The notes beneath the pieces are model-generated. The model was not told the origin of the DNA and did not search any database. It worked only from the letters and a program-made list of their open reading frames with translations. Shown here piece after piece: positions 32,364-44,378 of a stretch of DNA of 64,000 bases. The DNA lies in NCBI RefSeq assembly GCF_003672135.1, contig NC_039511.1:7280464-7344463 (forward strand). Reading direction: 5' to 3'. Both the position numbers and the translations under genes were made by a program. The number at the start of each line of letters is the position of its first letter. The stretch's first letter is position 1. The stretch comes from Ooceraea biroi (lineage: Eukaryota > Arthropoda > Insecta > Hymenoptera > Formicidae).

Positions 32364-35300
32364 ATGGAACATCCCGAGGAACGTTACTACAAGTTGAACC
32401 GATTTTTTTTATCGGTCAACGGGTTATCGCCTTATCAAAACGTATGGAACGCCCGTTTGATAAGACTCGTTATCACTGTCATCTTATTGTCGTCTATCTT
32501 TGTTCAGGTAGTCACAATGTTGAGAAAATACATATTCTTTTTTCTTTTTAGATATTAGAAATATATAATTGAATTAAAAACTCTCATAACTATGTATAGG
32601 GGATAGAATCATATCAAATAGAATTGACATTTAAACTTAATTATTCAAATGTATATACATATATTAAATCGCGAACTCTAGCCATTGTCTGATGGACGGA
32701 CGAATTTTTTCATACTGCATGCCAACAATTTTTGTTAGATTCGATGCCGAAAATTTTTACGTTCCAAGAACTCATTCGTCTACTACTTAATTAATTATAA
32801 CTGTTTCTGATTCCATCGAGTCCATAAATGTCTCTTTGATGATCATACCCGTCTCTTAATTTTTTTTATCATGAGTTTATAATGTGTTTCCAGGCATCGA
32901 CTACTTTAACGTCTGAAGTCAATCTAGAATTTATAATTGATATAATACCAGCAATTCTACCTACGTTCGCTGGTATAATAAACTTGTATTTACATCACGG
33001 GAACATAGACAAGGTAAGCTCGACTATTAATTTCTAATTGTGTCTCTAATTAAATTTAATTTCTATAAGGATTTATCAGTATCGCAAATAAATATATCAG
33101 TCTTTCAAAAGAATTAAGTTCGAGTATTATGATCTTATTAGTATATGTTTTGATGATCCAGTGGATCACATATAACGTTTATCCTGTCAATATATCCCAT
33201 TGTTTTTACATCATTATTATTATTTATTGCATCATTATCATTTTATTTTCTTTCAGTATAGGAAACTCTTTGACCACATGTGGAGGGACTGGGCGTTGCA
33301 AAAAACAAAAGATGAAATTAAAATCATGCACGACTATGCTGAGACTACGAGATTAGTAACGCTTTTTTATACGCGTAAGAAAAACATTAAATCCCGCATT
33401 ATCCACAAAAGAAAAATACGTGCCTTTCTGTCTATACATTTGAGATTGTACTTCTTCGTGCGAAGCTATGTGTGACATTTATACTCTTTTCATTATCAAC
33501 ACGACAAATGAATACATTATTTGTCATGCACATCAACGAGTAACACGCGACATTCCTGCTGGCGAATTATCACTGCACTTTTACGATGCATTCCTTATAC
33601 AATTGCTATCGTTCAATTAAATACGTGTGGAATTTTATAACGATCATTTAATTCCATGTAGAATTATTTCTTGCTCCCGATATTTTCTCCTTTCCCTCTT
33701 ATATTTATTTTGTTCTCGATGCGATATTGATCATTGAGATTTTTCTTACGTTGCAAGGCAAGTGAGCATGTAATCCTATTAAACCGAACTTTTAAAACTC
33801 GCCGTTGAATATGGTAACAGAAATAACTGTCTGTTACCATATTCAATAAAATGTCTGTAAGTACAGAAAGTTGAATCCAACTTTTGACATCGTTTATGCT
33901 CCATGTATTTTAGTCCACTTAAAACTTGTGCTCCTTGAACATACCATCATTCCCCTGTTGGAAATATTTTGAATTATAGAAAGATATTTTGAAATATTAA
34001 AAAGAGATTGACGAAAAACTTGAAGAGAATTCGTGTTTTAGTTTTTTTTACATGATAGCGATAAAAATGATATCAAACCGTTTAAATCATATCAAATATG
34101 ATATCATTTCAAATATATATGTATGTCAATGATTACGTCAATTACGTAATAACATGTATATGCATGATATCAATAATGACATCAAAACGTTTTTCCTGAC
34201 TTTTTTCAGTTCAGGTATGCATACTCTTCGTGATGTACAACGTATGGGTATTCATGCCGGAAATTCTTGATGTCATATCGCCCCTGAACGAGTCTCGCCC
34301 GCGAATTGAAACCTTTAAAGTCGAATTCTTCATCGACAAAGGCCGATACATTTATCTTATCCAGTCTCATATATGCCTTGTGCTTGTAACCGTAACTATC
34401 GTTCTTCTTGGCAGTTTCTCTATTTTACTGACTTTCACGCAACACGTTTGCGGGATGTGCAAGTTGCTGGGGTAAGGAGTTGCTTGTCGCAACTGTTGCA
34501 AAAAACTTACTGTTTGCAAAAAACCAAACGACCTATTGCGATTGCGAAAAAGTAGAAATTGTCTATTAACTCGACAGGTATCGCGCGGAGCGCTTATTTT
34601 GTGTTATCGAGAATGCGGCAGGATGCGATTTAATTCGCGGAACGAAGATACGTTGTAGGGACACGGCTGTTTTCGTACGGCTGCATTGCAACATTATACA
34701 GTTCGTATTTCATTTGACGTATGATAGGATTTTATGGATCAGCATGGTTTCAACTTTTCTTAGGCATTTGCGTGATGCTACATAACGTCATGATTTACGA
34801 GCAAATTAAAAATTAAAGACAATAATAATGTTGCTTGTCCCTTGATTTTACCCAACATACATTTAATCAGCATTTAAGTGTAGCATTCATATTAATCAAT
34901 AATTTTGCAATTCGACTTTTTTGAATATCTAGAAATTAAATTTATAAATAATATATCATCATCATCATCACCATCGTCATCATCATCATACATGTATGAT
35001 GGTGATAATAAAGAAGAAAATGTTATTAATTTTACCGTTAATTAATTGCTAAACATAAATATATATTAACATGTATTATACATATATAATTTATATTTAT
35101 ACGAGTACACAAAACACCGTTTGCTTCATCATAGTTTTCATTAACATACACAACTTATTACAAGATTCATTAGCCTAATCAAAGCTTGCCATAGAGTATC
35201 ATTTCTATGTGACCTCATAGGAATACTGTTTGCTCTGAGTTTGACGTTAATACAGGTATACAACAATAGTATGTTAAGCATTCCAATGTGTTTATGTAAT

Positions 35301-35844
35301 CAATATATAAAAATGAGTTCTCTCTTTCAGATATTATCCATTGCCGGCAATATTGAGAAAGCTATTAAATCTATTAGTTTTTCTATTATAATACTGATAT
35401 ATTCGTTTATATCTAATTACATGGGACAAAGAATAACAGACATGAGTTCTAACATATGCGAGAAAGTGTAGGTAGTACTTTCCTTCATAATATATCTCGT
35501 TCTTTAATAATTAAAACATTCTGATTATTCCTGAAATAAAAAATATGATTTAATCATTTAGGTACAATTGTGCATGGTATAATGTAGCTGTTTCGGAGCA
35601 GAAATCTGTACTACTCATAATAAGTCGACGTTTCCATCCACTTGTGCTGACTGCCAATAAGTTTTATACAATGTCTCTGCAGAATTTTGGAATGGTAAGA
35701 AAGAATGTAATCGATACATACAATACTAAATACGGTACCGTTCTTTACGAAGAGTAAAAAATAACTAATTACAAAAGAATATTCGTTCTTTTTAAGATTC
35801 TTCAAACGGTGATCTCGTATTGCATGTTCTTCAGACAAATATGA
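32364..35844 (+). CDS. insect odorant receptor (7TM Or family), ~9 exons
   Basis: Exons: 32364-32507 (MEHPEERYYKLNRFF..., TM1), 32894-33013, 33257-33374, 34210-34471, one from 34578 (end uncertain), one ending 35255, 35331-35467, 35562-35694, 35797-35844. All listed junctions except those of exons 5-6 have GT-AG sites and matching phases (0, 0, 1, 2, ..., 0, 2, 0). The C-terminus is diagnostic: CAWYNVAVSEQKSVLLI, FYTMSLQNFGM, then ILQTVISYCMFFRQI-stop. Ors are ligand-gated channel subunits working with Orco in olfactory neurons. Exon 5 runs GYRAERLFCVIENAAGC... to HLTYD, after which the best match may jump one base (GSAWFQLFLGICVML), so a frameshift there cannot be excluded. It is the only host gene here that looks near-complete. 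No neighbouring Or tandem copy is visible. Confidence 0.8.
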
Positions 35845-35999
35845 AGACACTTCTACCTGATATAGGAATAACGTAGGAAATACAGGGAATGTCGTGTTCA
35901 ATATGTAGTGATACTATTTTAATCAACACGTCGAAAAAATATTTAAATGACATTATATTGTAAAGAATATCGTAAGTGAAATATGATCCTATTAATGAA

Positions 36000-36985
36000 A
36001 TCGAAAAACTTGTTGATAAAATTGGGCGAAATTGTAGCGCATATAGCATCGTTCACAACTCACATATCAGAATCGTTCACAACTCACGTATCAGAGCCAA
36101 AGCTCCGCAATTGTTTACGATGCACCAGATAGGCGAAAAGTCGGTCGTAAGTCGTGAGGAGTCATGGCGGAGTGGAGGCGGCCTCCACTGGAGGCCGGTT
36201 TAATAACATTAATGAAAGAACAGCTCGCGTGCGAACAAGCGAGCAAATGAAAGAGAAAAACAAAGAAAGAGACAGACCGAGAAAGAGAGAGAGCGCGCTC
36301 CCATCCCCTGGATTTTCCTTACCACCCCTCCGTACCATTCTTTATCCTTGAAGGAAATAAAACCAGAGTTGTAAGAACCGGATGATTAATATCCAGCGAC
36401 AGTTTGTGAAGCGGACAGCCAATAAACGGGTTAAAAATACTCGTGAAAAATAAGGCGCGCTCATTAGGGGTACAGTGCATTGTATCCATCTGCGACTGCC
36501 TGCCTCGAGTGCTCGCGCGCGGAGGAGCCCGGGAAGGTAAGTCGAAGAGGGCGATGGGGTGAGCAGAGATGGAGGAGAAAGAACGAGACAGACAGAGTTG
36601 AGAAACGGAGCAGTGCGGAAAACGGAGGGACAGATTTATTAAAGTAATGGTAGATTATTTTAATATTCCGATGACAGTGCGCACCATCCGTTGTCTCATG
36701 CAATTCAATAATCCGCATTTGGGCGATTCCGTGCTTGCCGAAGCGTCATTATTTTTAGACTGAATCCTGGCGACGTCGCATTCCTTCAGTCGACACATAT
36801 ATGACTGATATATGAGTCGACTGATATATGAGGGATGAATAGATCTACTCTATGGAGAGATCTATGTGGCAAATTATATCGACGTTTAAAACAGTGAAAC
36901 TTCCCTCTTATTTTGCATCACGTGAGATTCGACTCTCAGTTTTTACACAGATCCGTATTCATGCCTCGAGTATAGCGCTAAGTAT
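36000..36985. other. intergenic DNA after the odorant receptor
   Basis: GC-richer in 36130-36640 with purine-rich AGAGA runs; no gene recognised. A 21-base direct repeat (CGTTCACAACTCAC...) occurs at 36050-36090. Confidence 0.4.
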
Positions 36986-36989
36986 GTGA

Positions 36990-37584
36990 TACGGGTACGG
37001 GCCAATGTAATATCGACAAGTTCCCGATGGACGATTCTCACATGTCCATTTGGATATTGTCGGACCTTTGCCTCCGTCGCGAGGTTATTGCTACTGCCTC
37101 ACAATGATTGATCGTTTTACCCGATGGCCTGAAGCTGTGCCGATCGCAGACATCACAGCTGAACTATAACGGATGCTTTCTTCGCAACCTGGATAGCTCG
37201 CTTTGGAACTCCATCGATCATTATCATTGACCGAGGATCTCAGTTTGATTCTCAAATTTTTAACGCCATGACAAGGATGATCGGCAGCAGACGACATCGC
37301 ACATCCGCGTATCATCCCCAGTCTAATCGATCGGTGTCTAACGGTGAATCTAAAAGATCGAGCGGTGGCATCGTGTGCTCAAGGCAGCAATCAAGTGCCA
37401 CAAGACGATAGATTGGGTTAAAGTTTTACCCATAGTAATGTTGGGTCTACGGAATGCGCTAAAGGAAGACATCAGGACCTCTGCAGCTGAACTCGTCTAC
37501 GGGACTCAATTAAAGTTACCCGGCGAATATTTCGTTGAAGAAGAGCCATCTCAAGATCCTTTTCCTTTTTTGGAACATCGGTAA
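36990..37584 (+). pseudogene. Ty3/gypsy integrase fragment
   Basis: Reads HVHLDIVGPLPPSRGYCY, LTMIDRFTRWPEAVPIAD, then a one-base loss, FFATWIARFGTPSIIIIDRG and SQFDSQIFN, HRTSAYHPQSN, and later WVKVLPIVMLGLRNALKED, ELVYGTQLKLPGE. These are the integrase core (first Asp in HLDIVG, second in IDRGSQF) and C-terminal parts of a gypsy element. Several frame breaks; ends where foldback I begins. Confidence 0.8.
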
Positions 37585-39052
37585 ATACATACAATAACGG
37601 ACCCAGCCCCGATGACCTTGACCGTGACATATATTATAGAAGTCACTCTCCTGAGTGACCTTCAAAAGGTTTTAGCCGTCGCTCGTTGTTTATTAAAAAG
37701 TTATTAACAAAAAAAGTTTAATGATTTCCCACGAATTTTTAGCTGTCCACGTGAAGCAAGAACATGATATTGACATATATTACAAAGGTCACCTTACCGA
37801 ATAATCCGCACTAGGTTTTAGTCGTCGATCGTTGTTTATGAAAAAGTTATTAATAAAAGAAATTTCGAAAATATAGTAGTTATTTTGAATATTGAAAGAT
37901 ATAAACGACGAATATGTATATGAACGAAAAAGGAAAGTCATTTAAAGCAGTGAATTATTAATATATAGAATAGTTTCTTTTAATATAAGTACAAAGTATT
38001 CTTCACTTTAACCAAAAGCACAAACAGTTAAATACAAAGTATTCTCTGCTTTACGTATTCTTACCTAACCTTTTTTTTTCTTTTTTAGGAAGAGGAACCC
38101 GTCATGGGCCCCGTCGCTCCCCTTGGGCGGGGTGCGAGGGGAGTGTGAGACTCTTACTCACTAAACCTACCTCCGTCTGCCAGCCCTGGTGTTTATAGGG
38201 GAAGCCCGGAACCGCTCGTATTCCTCTGGCTTCCCTCCCACCAAGTGTATGGCCTCACGCGCTGCGGAAGCGCGTGCCCGCTAATGCTGGCCCGTCCCAC
38301 TCCATGGAGCATGGCAGACCACCACTCCACGGGGACCCCCCATCATAGAGGGGCTTTTTAGGGCGAGGGCTGTTTATCCCAAAACAACTCTCGCCCCATC
38401 CATCCCACCCGTCCTCGATAGGGGTCACGACGTCTAAAGACATCGTGACGGGGGTGGCCTCGGCAAGTACCCCGCCGGCCAACCCTCCGGGCGCCCGGGC
38501 AAATGCCCCGACGGCACCCAGCCCCCACCGAGGACCCGCCGCGTGCACGACATTGCTGGTGCAATGCCGTATTGAATCGGGCGAGTGAACCACAGGCCCG
38601 GGCAAGTGCCCCGCCGGCCCGTCGTGGGGACGGTCTGTGTGGTACAAAGTACCCCCAGAGTACTTTGATAAAGGTACCCTGTCACCCGCCCGATTCCCCA
38701 CCGAGATCGCAGACCCAGCCGGTACTGGACCTGCCCCGCCTCCTATCTCGGGGCCGCGTATGGGGTGCATGACTTGCACCCCGCGGCTCCCACACCCACT
38801 CGCTGACATCCGTTACAGGGAGGGGGGTCTAACGAAGACCTCCCGGCAGGGTCACCTGGGCCTAGCACGTCCAGGCCCTCGTCCTCTCCCTCCACCACGT
38901 CGTCGCCGAAAGGGTTCCTCCGCCTCCACCTTTCGGACCCGTTCGGCCGCCTCCTTCTGCGAGATAACTTCCTCGCAGAAGGAGGCAAAGGCTCTCCAGG
39001 ATCTCTCACTCCCGACGATCGCGCGTACGACCGTCGGGAGGGAGAGGTCCTC

Positions 39053-39340
39053 TCAAACCGTATTGACCAGGACACGGCGCTCCTCTGCCCACGTTGGGTA
39101 CTCCTCCAGTGTATGTTGCGCCGTGTCCCGGTCCGCGCCGCAATGGTGGCAGCGTGGTCCTTGCTCGCGCCCTATTCGGCTCAGGTACTTTCCGAAACAT
39201 CCATGTCCGGTGAGCACCTGAGCCATGCGGAACGTCACTCCGCCCCATCCCCTGTCCAGCCACTCCACCAGACAGGGGTGGACGGCCTCGGCAACCCTCC
39301 GACCCAACTGGACTGTCGGGTCGGCCAGTTGGCGCTGCCA
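39053..39340 (-). pseudogene. TRAS/R1-type C-terminal zinc knuckle
   Basis: Minus strand: FRMAQVLTGHGCFGKYLSRI and CHHCGADRDTAQHTLEEYP, the CCHC motif that ends the second ORF of R1/TRAS elements. The last Cys is changed (EEYP where EECP is usual). Confidence 0.8.
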
Positions 39341-39759
39341 AGCAGCAGCGCCTGTTGCCGTGCTTGTCGCCCGAGGATCTCTTTGGCCCTGGCCGTTAAC
39401 CTGGCACCCCGCTCCCGCACCTGCCGCGCCCGCTCGTACGCGTCTGCGTACGCGGGCGCGAGCAGGGAAATCGGGGGGTGCCGGCCAAGGCCGTCGCCGC
39501 CCTGTAGGAGACGGTCCGGTACAGGCGGGCTACGCGGGCGGCCACCCTTCTTTCAAAGTGCCGGACGGCTTTATTCGCCCGGCTGGTGGCCGCCAAATCG
39601 CCCGCCTACACGGGTGCCCCATAAAGGGCCACCGAACGGACCGCTCCCGCATACAGGCGGCGAGCCTTCACATTTGGGCCCCCAGGTTGGGCACACGCGA
39701 CTGACCGCCATGACCAGACGCTCCAACCGGGGGGCCAATCCCACGAAGTGATCCTCGAA

Positions 39760-40860
39760 CGATCAGCGGCCGTCCAATGTGAGGCCCAAGTACTTCAACG
39801 TGGGCCCCATTGGGACGGGGACATTCCCCACCATGACTTGGACCGGAGGTGGCGCACCGCGGAGGCCGTCATGGAAAAAGACGGCCTCCGACTTGTGCGG
39901 CGACACCTCCAGGCCCAGGGCGCGAATGGCACGGACCACGCATGCCACCGCCATCTTCGCTTTGCGCAGCGCTTCCCTCCATCCTGGGCTCCCGGCCACC
40001 ACCAATGTGTCATCGGCGTAACACACCAGGTGGCAGCCTGGGGGCAGGGCAACCCGCAGGACTGTCGAACGCGAGGTTCCAAAGTAGGGGTCCTAACACT
40101 GACCCCTGAGGAACTCCGCGCGACAGGCGCCTTCCGCGTAATTCACCGTACCGGCCGGTGTACTCCATTTTTCGGTCCCGGAAATAGTCCAGGACCGTGT
40201 CCATCAGATAGGCAGGGAGGCGATGGTAACACATCCCCTCCACCACGGCCGACCACGGGAGGGAGTTGAAGGCATTGGCTATATCAATGCCTACAGCCAC
40301 TGCAACTCCCTCCCCGGCCGCGGTTACGGCCTCCGTGAGCGACCGGACGCGTTTTATCGCGTCGACGGTCGAACGACCCTCACGGAAGCCATACTGCCCA
40401 TCACCGAGTCCCGGACCATTCCGGGACATGTGCTGAACGATGCGGGAAGCCACCACTCTCTCGAACTCTTTCCCGCCTCGTCCAGCAGACACACCGGCCG
40501 GTACACGGAAGGATCGTCCGCGGGCTTGCCCTTCCCTTTCGGGATGAGGGCAAGCCTTGCCCTCTTCTAGGATGGAGGGAATCTCTTCCTCCGAAGACAG
40601 CTCGTAAAGCTCTAACATGTGCGGGGACAGGACCTCAAGGGCCTGGTCCCAAGCCTTGCCGGGGATCCCGTCGGGGCCGGGGCCTTTATTGCCCCGCAGC
40701 CCCTTACGGGCCCCAGCCAACTCCTCTGGAGTGACCCCCGGGACCTCTGCCTCGTTGTCTCGAGGCAGATCCTCGGCAAGGGGGGACGCCCCCTCCCGTC
40801 AGGAAGAGCGCGTTTATAATTCCCTCCCTCACCCGGAGGGGTACGTGATTCCGTGATTGG
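39760..40860 (-). pseudogene. TRAS/R1-type reverse transcriptase domain
   Basis: Minus strand: LRGNKGPGPDGIPGKAWD, KEFERVVASRIVQHM, YGFREGRSTVDAIKRV, AVGIDIANAFNSLPW (catalytic Asp), LSRGVPQGSVLGPLLWNLAFD, then in another frame CYADDTLVVAGSPGWREAL (YADD box) and LKYLGLTLDGR. Frame breaks near 40550 and 40080, so inactive. Confidence 0.85.
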
Positions 40861-41109
40861 GGGCGCCCACGGGCGGAGCTTGCCCATAACAAGCTTATAG
40901 GGGCGCCCCCACGGATCCTCGTCTATACCCCGGAGAAGTTCGTCCCAGGCCCTATCTTTGGCCCGGCTGATCGCCCGTCTCAGGGAGTCCCTGGCTGTAC
41001 TGTACTCCCCGTAGGCGGTGTCGATCCTCGCGGCAATCCGAGACCGGCGGGCACGCAAAAAGCGCCTTCTGGCGCGGACGCAGGAGCACCGGAGTTAGGC
41101 GATCTCCCG

Positions 41110-41806
41110 GTCCTACCAGTATGCTGCCCGCCGGCCACAAGGCCCCCTGGCCCGGGGCATGGACGCGTCACACGCATCCGTGACTATGTCCCGGATCCAG
41201 GTGGCCTCCTCCTCAACATCTTCGGCCGGACATCCGTCCGGCCAAGTCGCCGCGAGGAGACTAGCGATCAGCGAGTCCCCGCACATGTCCTTCACCTTCC
41301 AACGCCGTGGTCGGCCGCCCCCGACCGGGCGGCGAGGGGGTGGACCATCTCGCAAGGGCAGAGCCAGGGCCATGGAGATTTAGACATGGTCCGACAATGT
41401 CTCCAGGCCCGACTCCACCCTCCACCCCGACACTCTGCGTGCAGCAGCAGGGTTGGCCAAAGTCAAGTCAAATATTGACTCCCCCTGCCACCGCACGCAG
41501 GTGCTCTCTGAGCCCGTGTTCAAGACACCCAGGCTCAGAATCGCCGCCCAATCGACAAGGGTCTCGCCCTTGGCGTCCGACCGCGGGGAACCCCAGACGC
41601 GAGACTTTGCGTTGAAGTCCCCCGCGATCAGAATTGGGCGGGGAAGGGAAGGCACCGTCGGATGCAATCCCCAACCCGCGCCAAAAAGTCTTCAAACTCG
41701 GCGAGACCCAATGCCGGAGACGCGTAACAGCCGACCACGGCGACATCTCCCCACTCGGCCGCCACGAACCCCCCCCCCAGATTCAAGCAGAGTCATGGGA
41801 GGGGAG
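41110..41806 (-). pseudogene. TRAS/R1-type apurinic endonuclease domain, partial
   Basis: Minus strand: VAVVGCYASPALGLAEFEDF, then PILIAGDFNAKSRVWGS (Asn/Asp catalytic motif), LNTGSESTCVRWQGESIFDL and LSDHV. These are the central and C-terminal endonuclease motifs; the N-terminal catalytic residues lie beyond the truncated end. At least one frame change near 41670 and one near 41375. Confidence 0.75.
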
Positions 41807-41904
41807 ATTCTTACCTAACCTAAATACAAAGTATAAATACAAAGTATTCTCTGCTTCACGTATTCTTACCTAACCTAACCTAACCTAATCTAACCTGATA
41901 TTTC

Positions 41905-42135
41905 CGAAACTAGAGCCCCAGACACATACGCTCGTTTTCAGCCCGCTTCGCGGGAGGGCGGGGCGTAGCTCCTCCCCCCACCGGGATCCGTACCGTATAC
42001 CAGGTGATCAAAATCTGTATGGTGAAATCTCATACGTTAGCTCCGGCGGGGGGAGGAGCAAAGCTCCTCTCCCCCGCCCTCTCGCGAAGCGAGCTGAAAA
42101 CGAGCGTGTGTGTCCGGGGCTCCACTTTCGGAAAA
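41905..42135. repeat. GC-rich palindrome core F
   Basis: CCGAAACTAGAGCCCCAGAC at the left and its near-complement GGGGCTCCACTTTCGG at the right, with GCTCGTTTTCAGC(C/T)CGCTTCGCG arms and GGCGGGG/CCCCGCC. A second full copy is 48540-48780 and a half copy 6710-6845. Each lies at the centre of a different foldback. Confidence 0.75.
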
Positions 42136-42515
42136 TGTAACCTAAGCCAATCCTATTTCTGATTTAAAACTAAAATTCCATCAAATATACTCTTTCGTAA
42201 ACGTATATGGTATCGTAAAATTATGCTTTATTTATTAAACTTTTTTGTTAATAACTTTTTAACAAACAACGAGCGACGGGTGAAACCTAATGCAGGTTAT
42301 TCGGGAAGGTGACCTTTGTAATATGTGTCAAACTCAAGTCCTTGCTTCGCGTGGACAGCTGAAAATTCATGCAAAATTATTAAACTTCTTTTGTTAATAA
42401 CTTTTTAATAAACAACAAGCGACGGCTAAAACCTTTTGAAGTCTCTCAGGAGGGTAATCTTGACAATATATATCAAAGTCAAGGTCACCGGGGCAGCTTC
42501 CGTTATTGTTAATAT

Positions 42516-43070
42516 TTACCCACCAGCTCTACTTAGACTTAAGTGCTGTGGCGTTCTGATTGATAAATTTGGATGGCGTTGTCTAAACCCTTCATACCAA
42601 TGACGACTTGGACGATTGTTAATAAATGGAGTTTTTTTCTCCAATAAAAGTATATATTTTTGTATAGAATCTAACAGTTCTGTTTTAGTAACTGGATAAC
42701 CTCTATTAGCTCTATACAAGATCCAATGCACAATTTCTTGCTCTTCATTATCTGATAAGACTGTAGCTGGCCCAGGTTTTGTTTTAAGTACATCTGGATT
42801 CTTTTTCCTTCTGGCTAGTGTTGTTACAGGAACTCCATACGCATTGACAACTTTTCTAAGAGAAATATCTGTATGGAGTGCTCTAATAGCATGCTGAAGA
42901 TTTTCAGGAGAATAATTCTTTCTTTTGGTTCTTTTAGCATTTTTATTATTATTTACTATCACAATAGACTTCCTTGTAATCTTAGGTTTGTTTGCGCTTT
43001 TTTTCACAACACTTTTGCAATTTTTGATTTTTGTCTTATCTTCCTTTTTTTATTTTTCTTAGCAGCCCCC
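42516..43070 (-). pseudogene. pogo/Tigger-like transposase, DNA-binding half only
   Basis: Minus strand: YSPENLQHAIRALHTDISLR and AYGVPVTTLARRKKNPD form the psq-type HTH; EEQEIVHWILYRANRGYPVT...SRHWYEGFRQRHPNLSIR is the CENP-B-type HTH. Preceded by a Lys-rich tail with a one-base break near 43012. The DDE catalytic part is absent; the match stops at SLSRAG where foldback I ends, so the foldback probably removed or displaced it. Confidence 0.75.
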
Positions 43071-43079
43071 ATTTCAGTA

Positions 43080-43815
43080 TTAAAAAAGCTTGACTAGAAT
43101 AAATATTTTTAAATTAATGTTAATTTAAATTTATTTAGCAAAGCTTGCAAAATTTTATAGGTTAACATTACAATTTTTAATCTAAACTTTGTAATATACT
43201 TATTTGTACGTATATTTGATGAACGTAAAGATTCATGTTATGTGATTACTTTATTGTAAATAACAAACAACTAAGAATTACATATCTTTTTTGAAAAAAT
43301 ACCTCAATAAGTACATCTTAAATCTATGTCTCATACTACGCGAAAGCCATGAAGTCCATGGAACATGAAACACGCAACTTATTGTTCCATAGATACGGAC
43401 TTCCAAAATTATCGATGTACGTAATATGAGACAGCTTTATAATAAATTTAATCGCGTCGAAATTCATAAAATTTATAATTAATTACAATTTATGACTTCT
43501 AAGCTTTCCAACTAGTTACTTAATATCTTTCAAAATTGTTGAAATTTTTTAATATACTGATGATTACGAAACAAGTACATTTGCTATTTCACCTCAGATA
43601 ACAACTACTTTTGCACAAATTTTGAGACGTGGACACTTCAACGTTTTGTTTAAAGTTAAATACTTTGGAACAATATTCATATACATGCACTCATAAACTT
43701 AGATAATCACATTTACAAAAATCATTTTTCGTATCGTAATATGCCGTTTAATTATTTTTAAGTTTTATTTTTGCTACTAATGTCTCATAAAACGGGACAT
43801 TATTTCATAATATGG
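43080..43815. other. AT-rich stretch without recognised features
   Basis: No gene or repeat match seen. Confidence 0.4.
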
Positions 43816-43827
43816 CCTTTTACCTTA

Positions 43828-44142
43828 CATGCCCGCGACATCGGCACTGCCAGGATACGTGCCCGCGGCACCGGCGGCACCAGCATACATGCCCGCGACA
43901 TCGGCACCGCCAGGATACGTGCTCGCGGCACCGGCGGCACCAGCATACGTGCCCACGACATCGACACCGCCAGGATACCGCCAGGATACGTGCTCGCGGC
44001 ACCGGCGGCACCAGCTTACGTGCCCGCGACATCGGCACCGCCAGGATACGTGCTTGCGGTACCAGAATACGTGCCCGCGACATCGGTACCACCAGGATAC
44101 GTACCCGCGGCACCGGCGGCATCAGCATACGTGCCCGCCCCG
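43828..44142. repeat. 30-bp/60-bp GC-rich minisatellite
   Basis: Alternating 30-bp units, ATACGTGCCCGCGACATCGG+CACCGCCAGG and ATACGTGCTCGCGGCACCGG+CGGCACCAGC. All three forward frames stay open, one reading PGYVLAAPAAPAYVPATSAP. No start context or flanking exon supports a gene. Confidence 0.75.
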
Positions 44143-44378
44143 TAAACAAATTTTTATAATAAAAAAATATACAATAATAAAATAAAAATAAATATACATA
44201 TATATTTTATATTTTTCTGTACATCTTCTTACTATACCTACAGTATTTCCTTTCCTTTCACTTCCTTGATATACTTATAGTAATATACATATAGTAATAG
44301 GAAAGGGATATTTATTATATTATGTAGATTTTATATATATTAATCATGTTTTACATATTATATGTTTTCATTGATATA

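Larger units (their letters stand above)
38071..41806 (-). mobile_element. 5'-truncated R1/TRAS-clade non-LTR retrotransposon
   Basis: The poly(A) tail appears as TTTTTTTTTC at 38071. A 14-bp target duplication ATTCTTACCTAACC lies at 38057-38070 and 41807-41820. The minus strand encodes endonuclease, reverse transcriptase and a CCHC-type C-terminus, followed by a ~1-kb GC-rich 3' UTR (38071-39050). ORF1 and the start of the endonuclease are missing: target-primed insertion with 5' truncation. TRAS elements target TTAGG telomere repeats; here the target is a short CCTAA run inside a foldback. Confidence 0.85.
37580..42520. mobile_element. foldback element I, split by a TRAS/R1 retrotransposon
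   Basis: Ends GGTAAATA / TATTTACC and inverted arms (AATAACGGACCCAGCCCCG at 37593; AATAACGGAAGCTGCCCCG on the other strand at 42507). Arms carry TGACCTTGACC and TTGTTAATAACTTTTT words as in foldbacks H and G. The centre holds CCTAA repeats and the GC-rich palindrome 41905-42135. Without the 3736-bp retrotransposon it is ~1.2 kb. Confidence 0.7.

Noticed and set aside
38255..41873. Many long plus-strand ORFs
   Set aside because: They are shadows of the minus-strand TRAS/R1 coding sequence and its GC-rich 3' UTR; the domain motifs are only on the minus strand.
41820..41890. CCTAA repeats as a telomere
   Set aside because: Only a few units, inside a foldback, with unique DNA on both sides.
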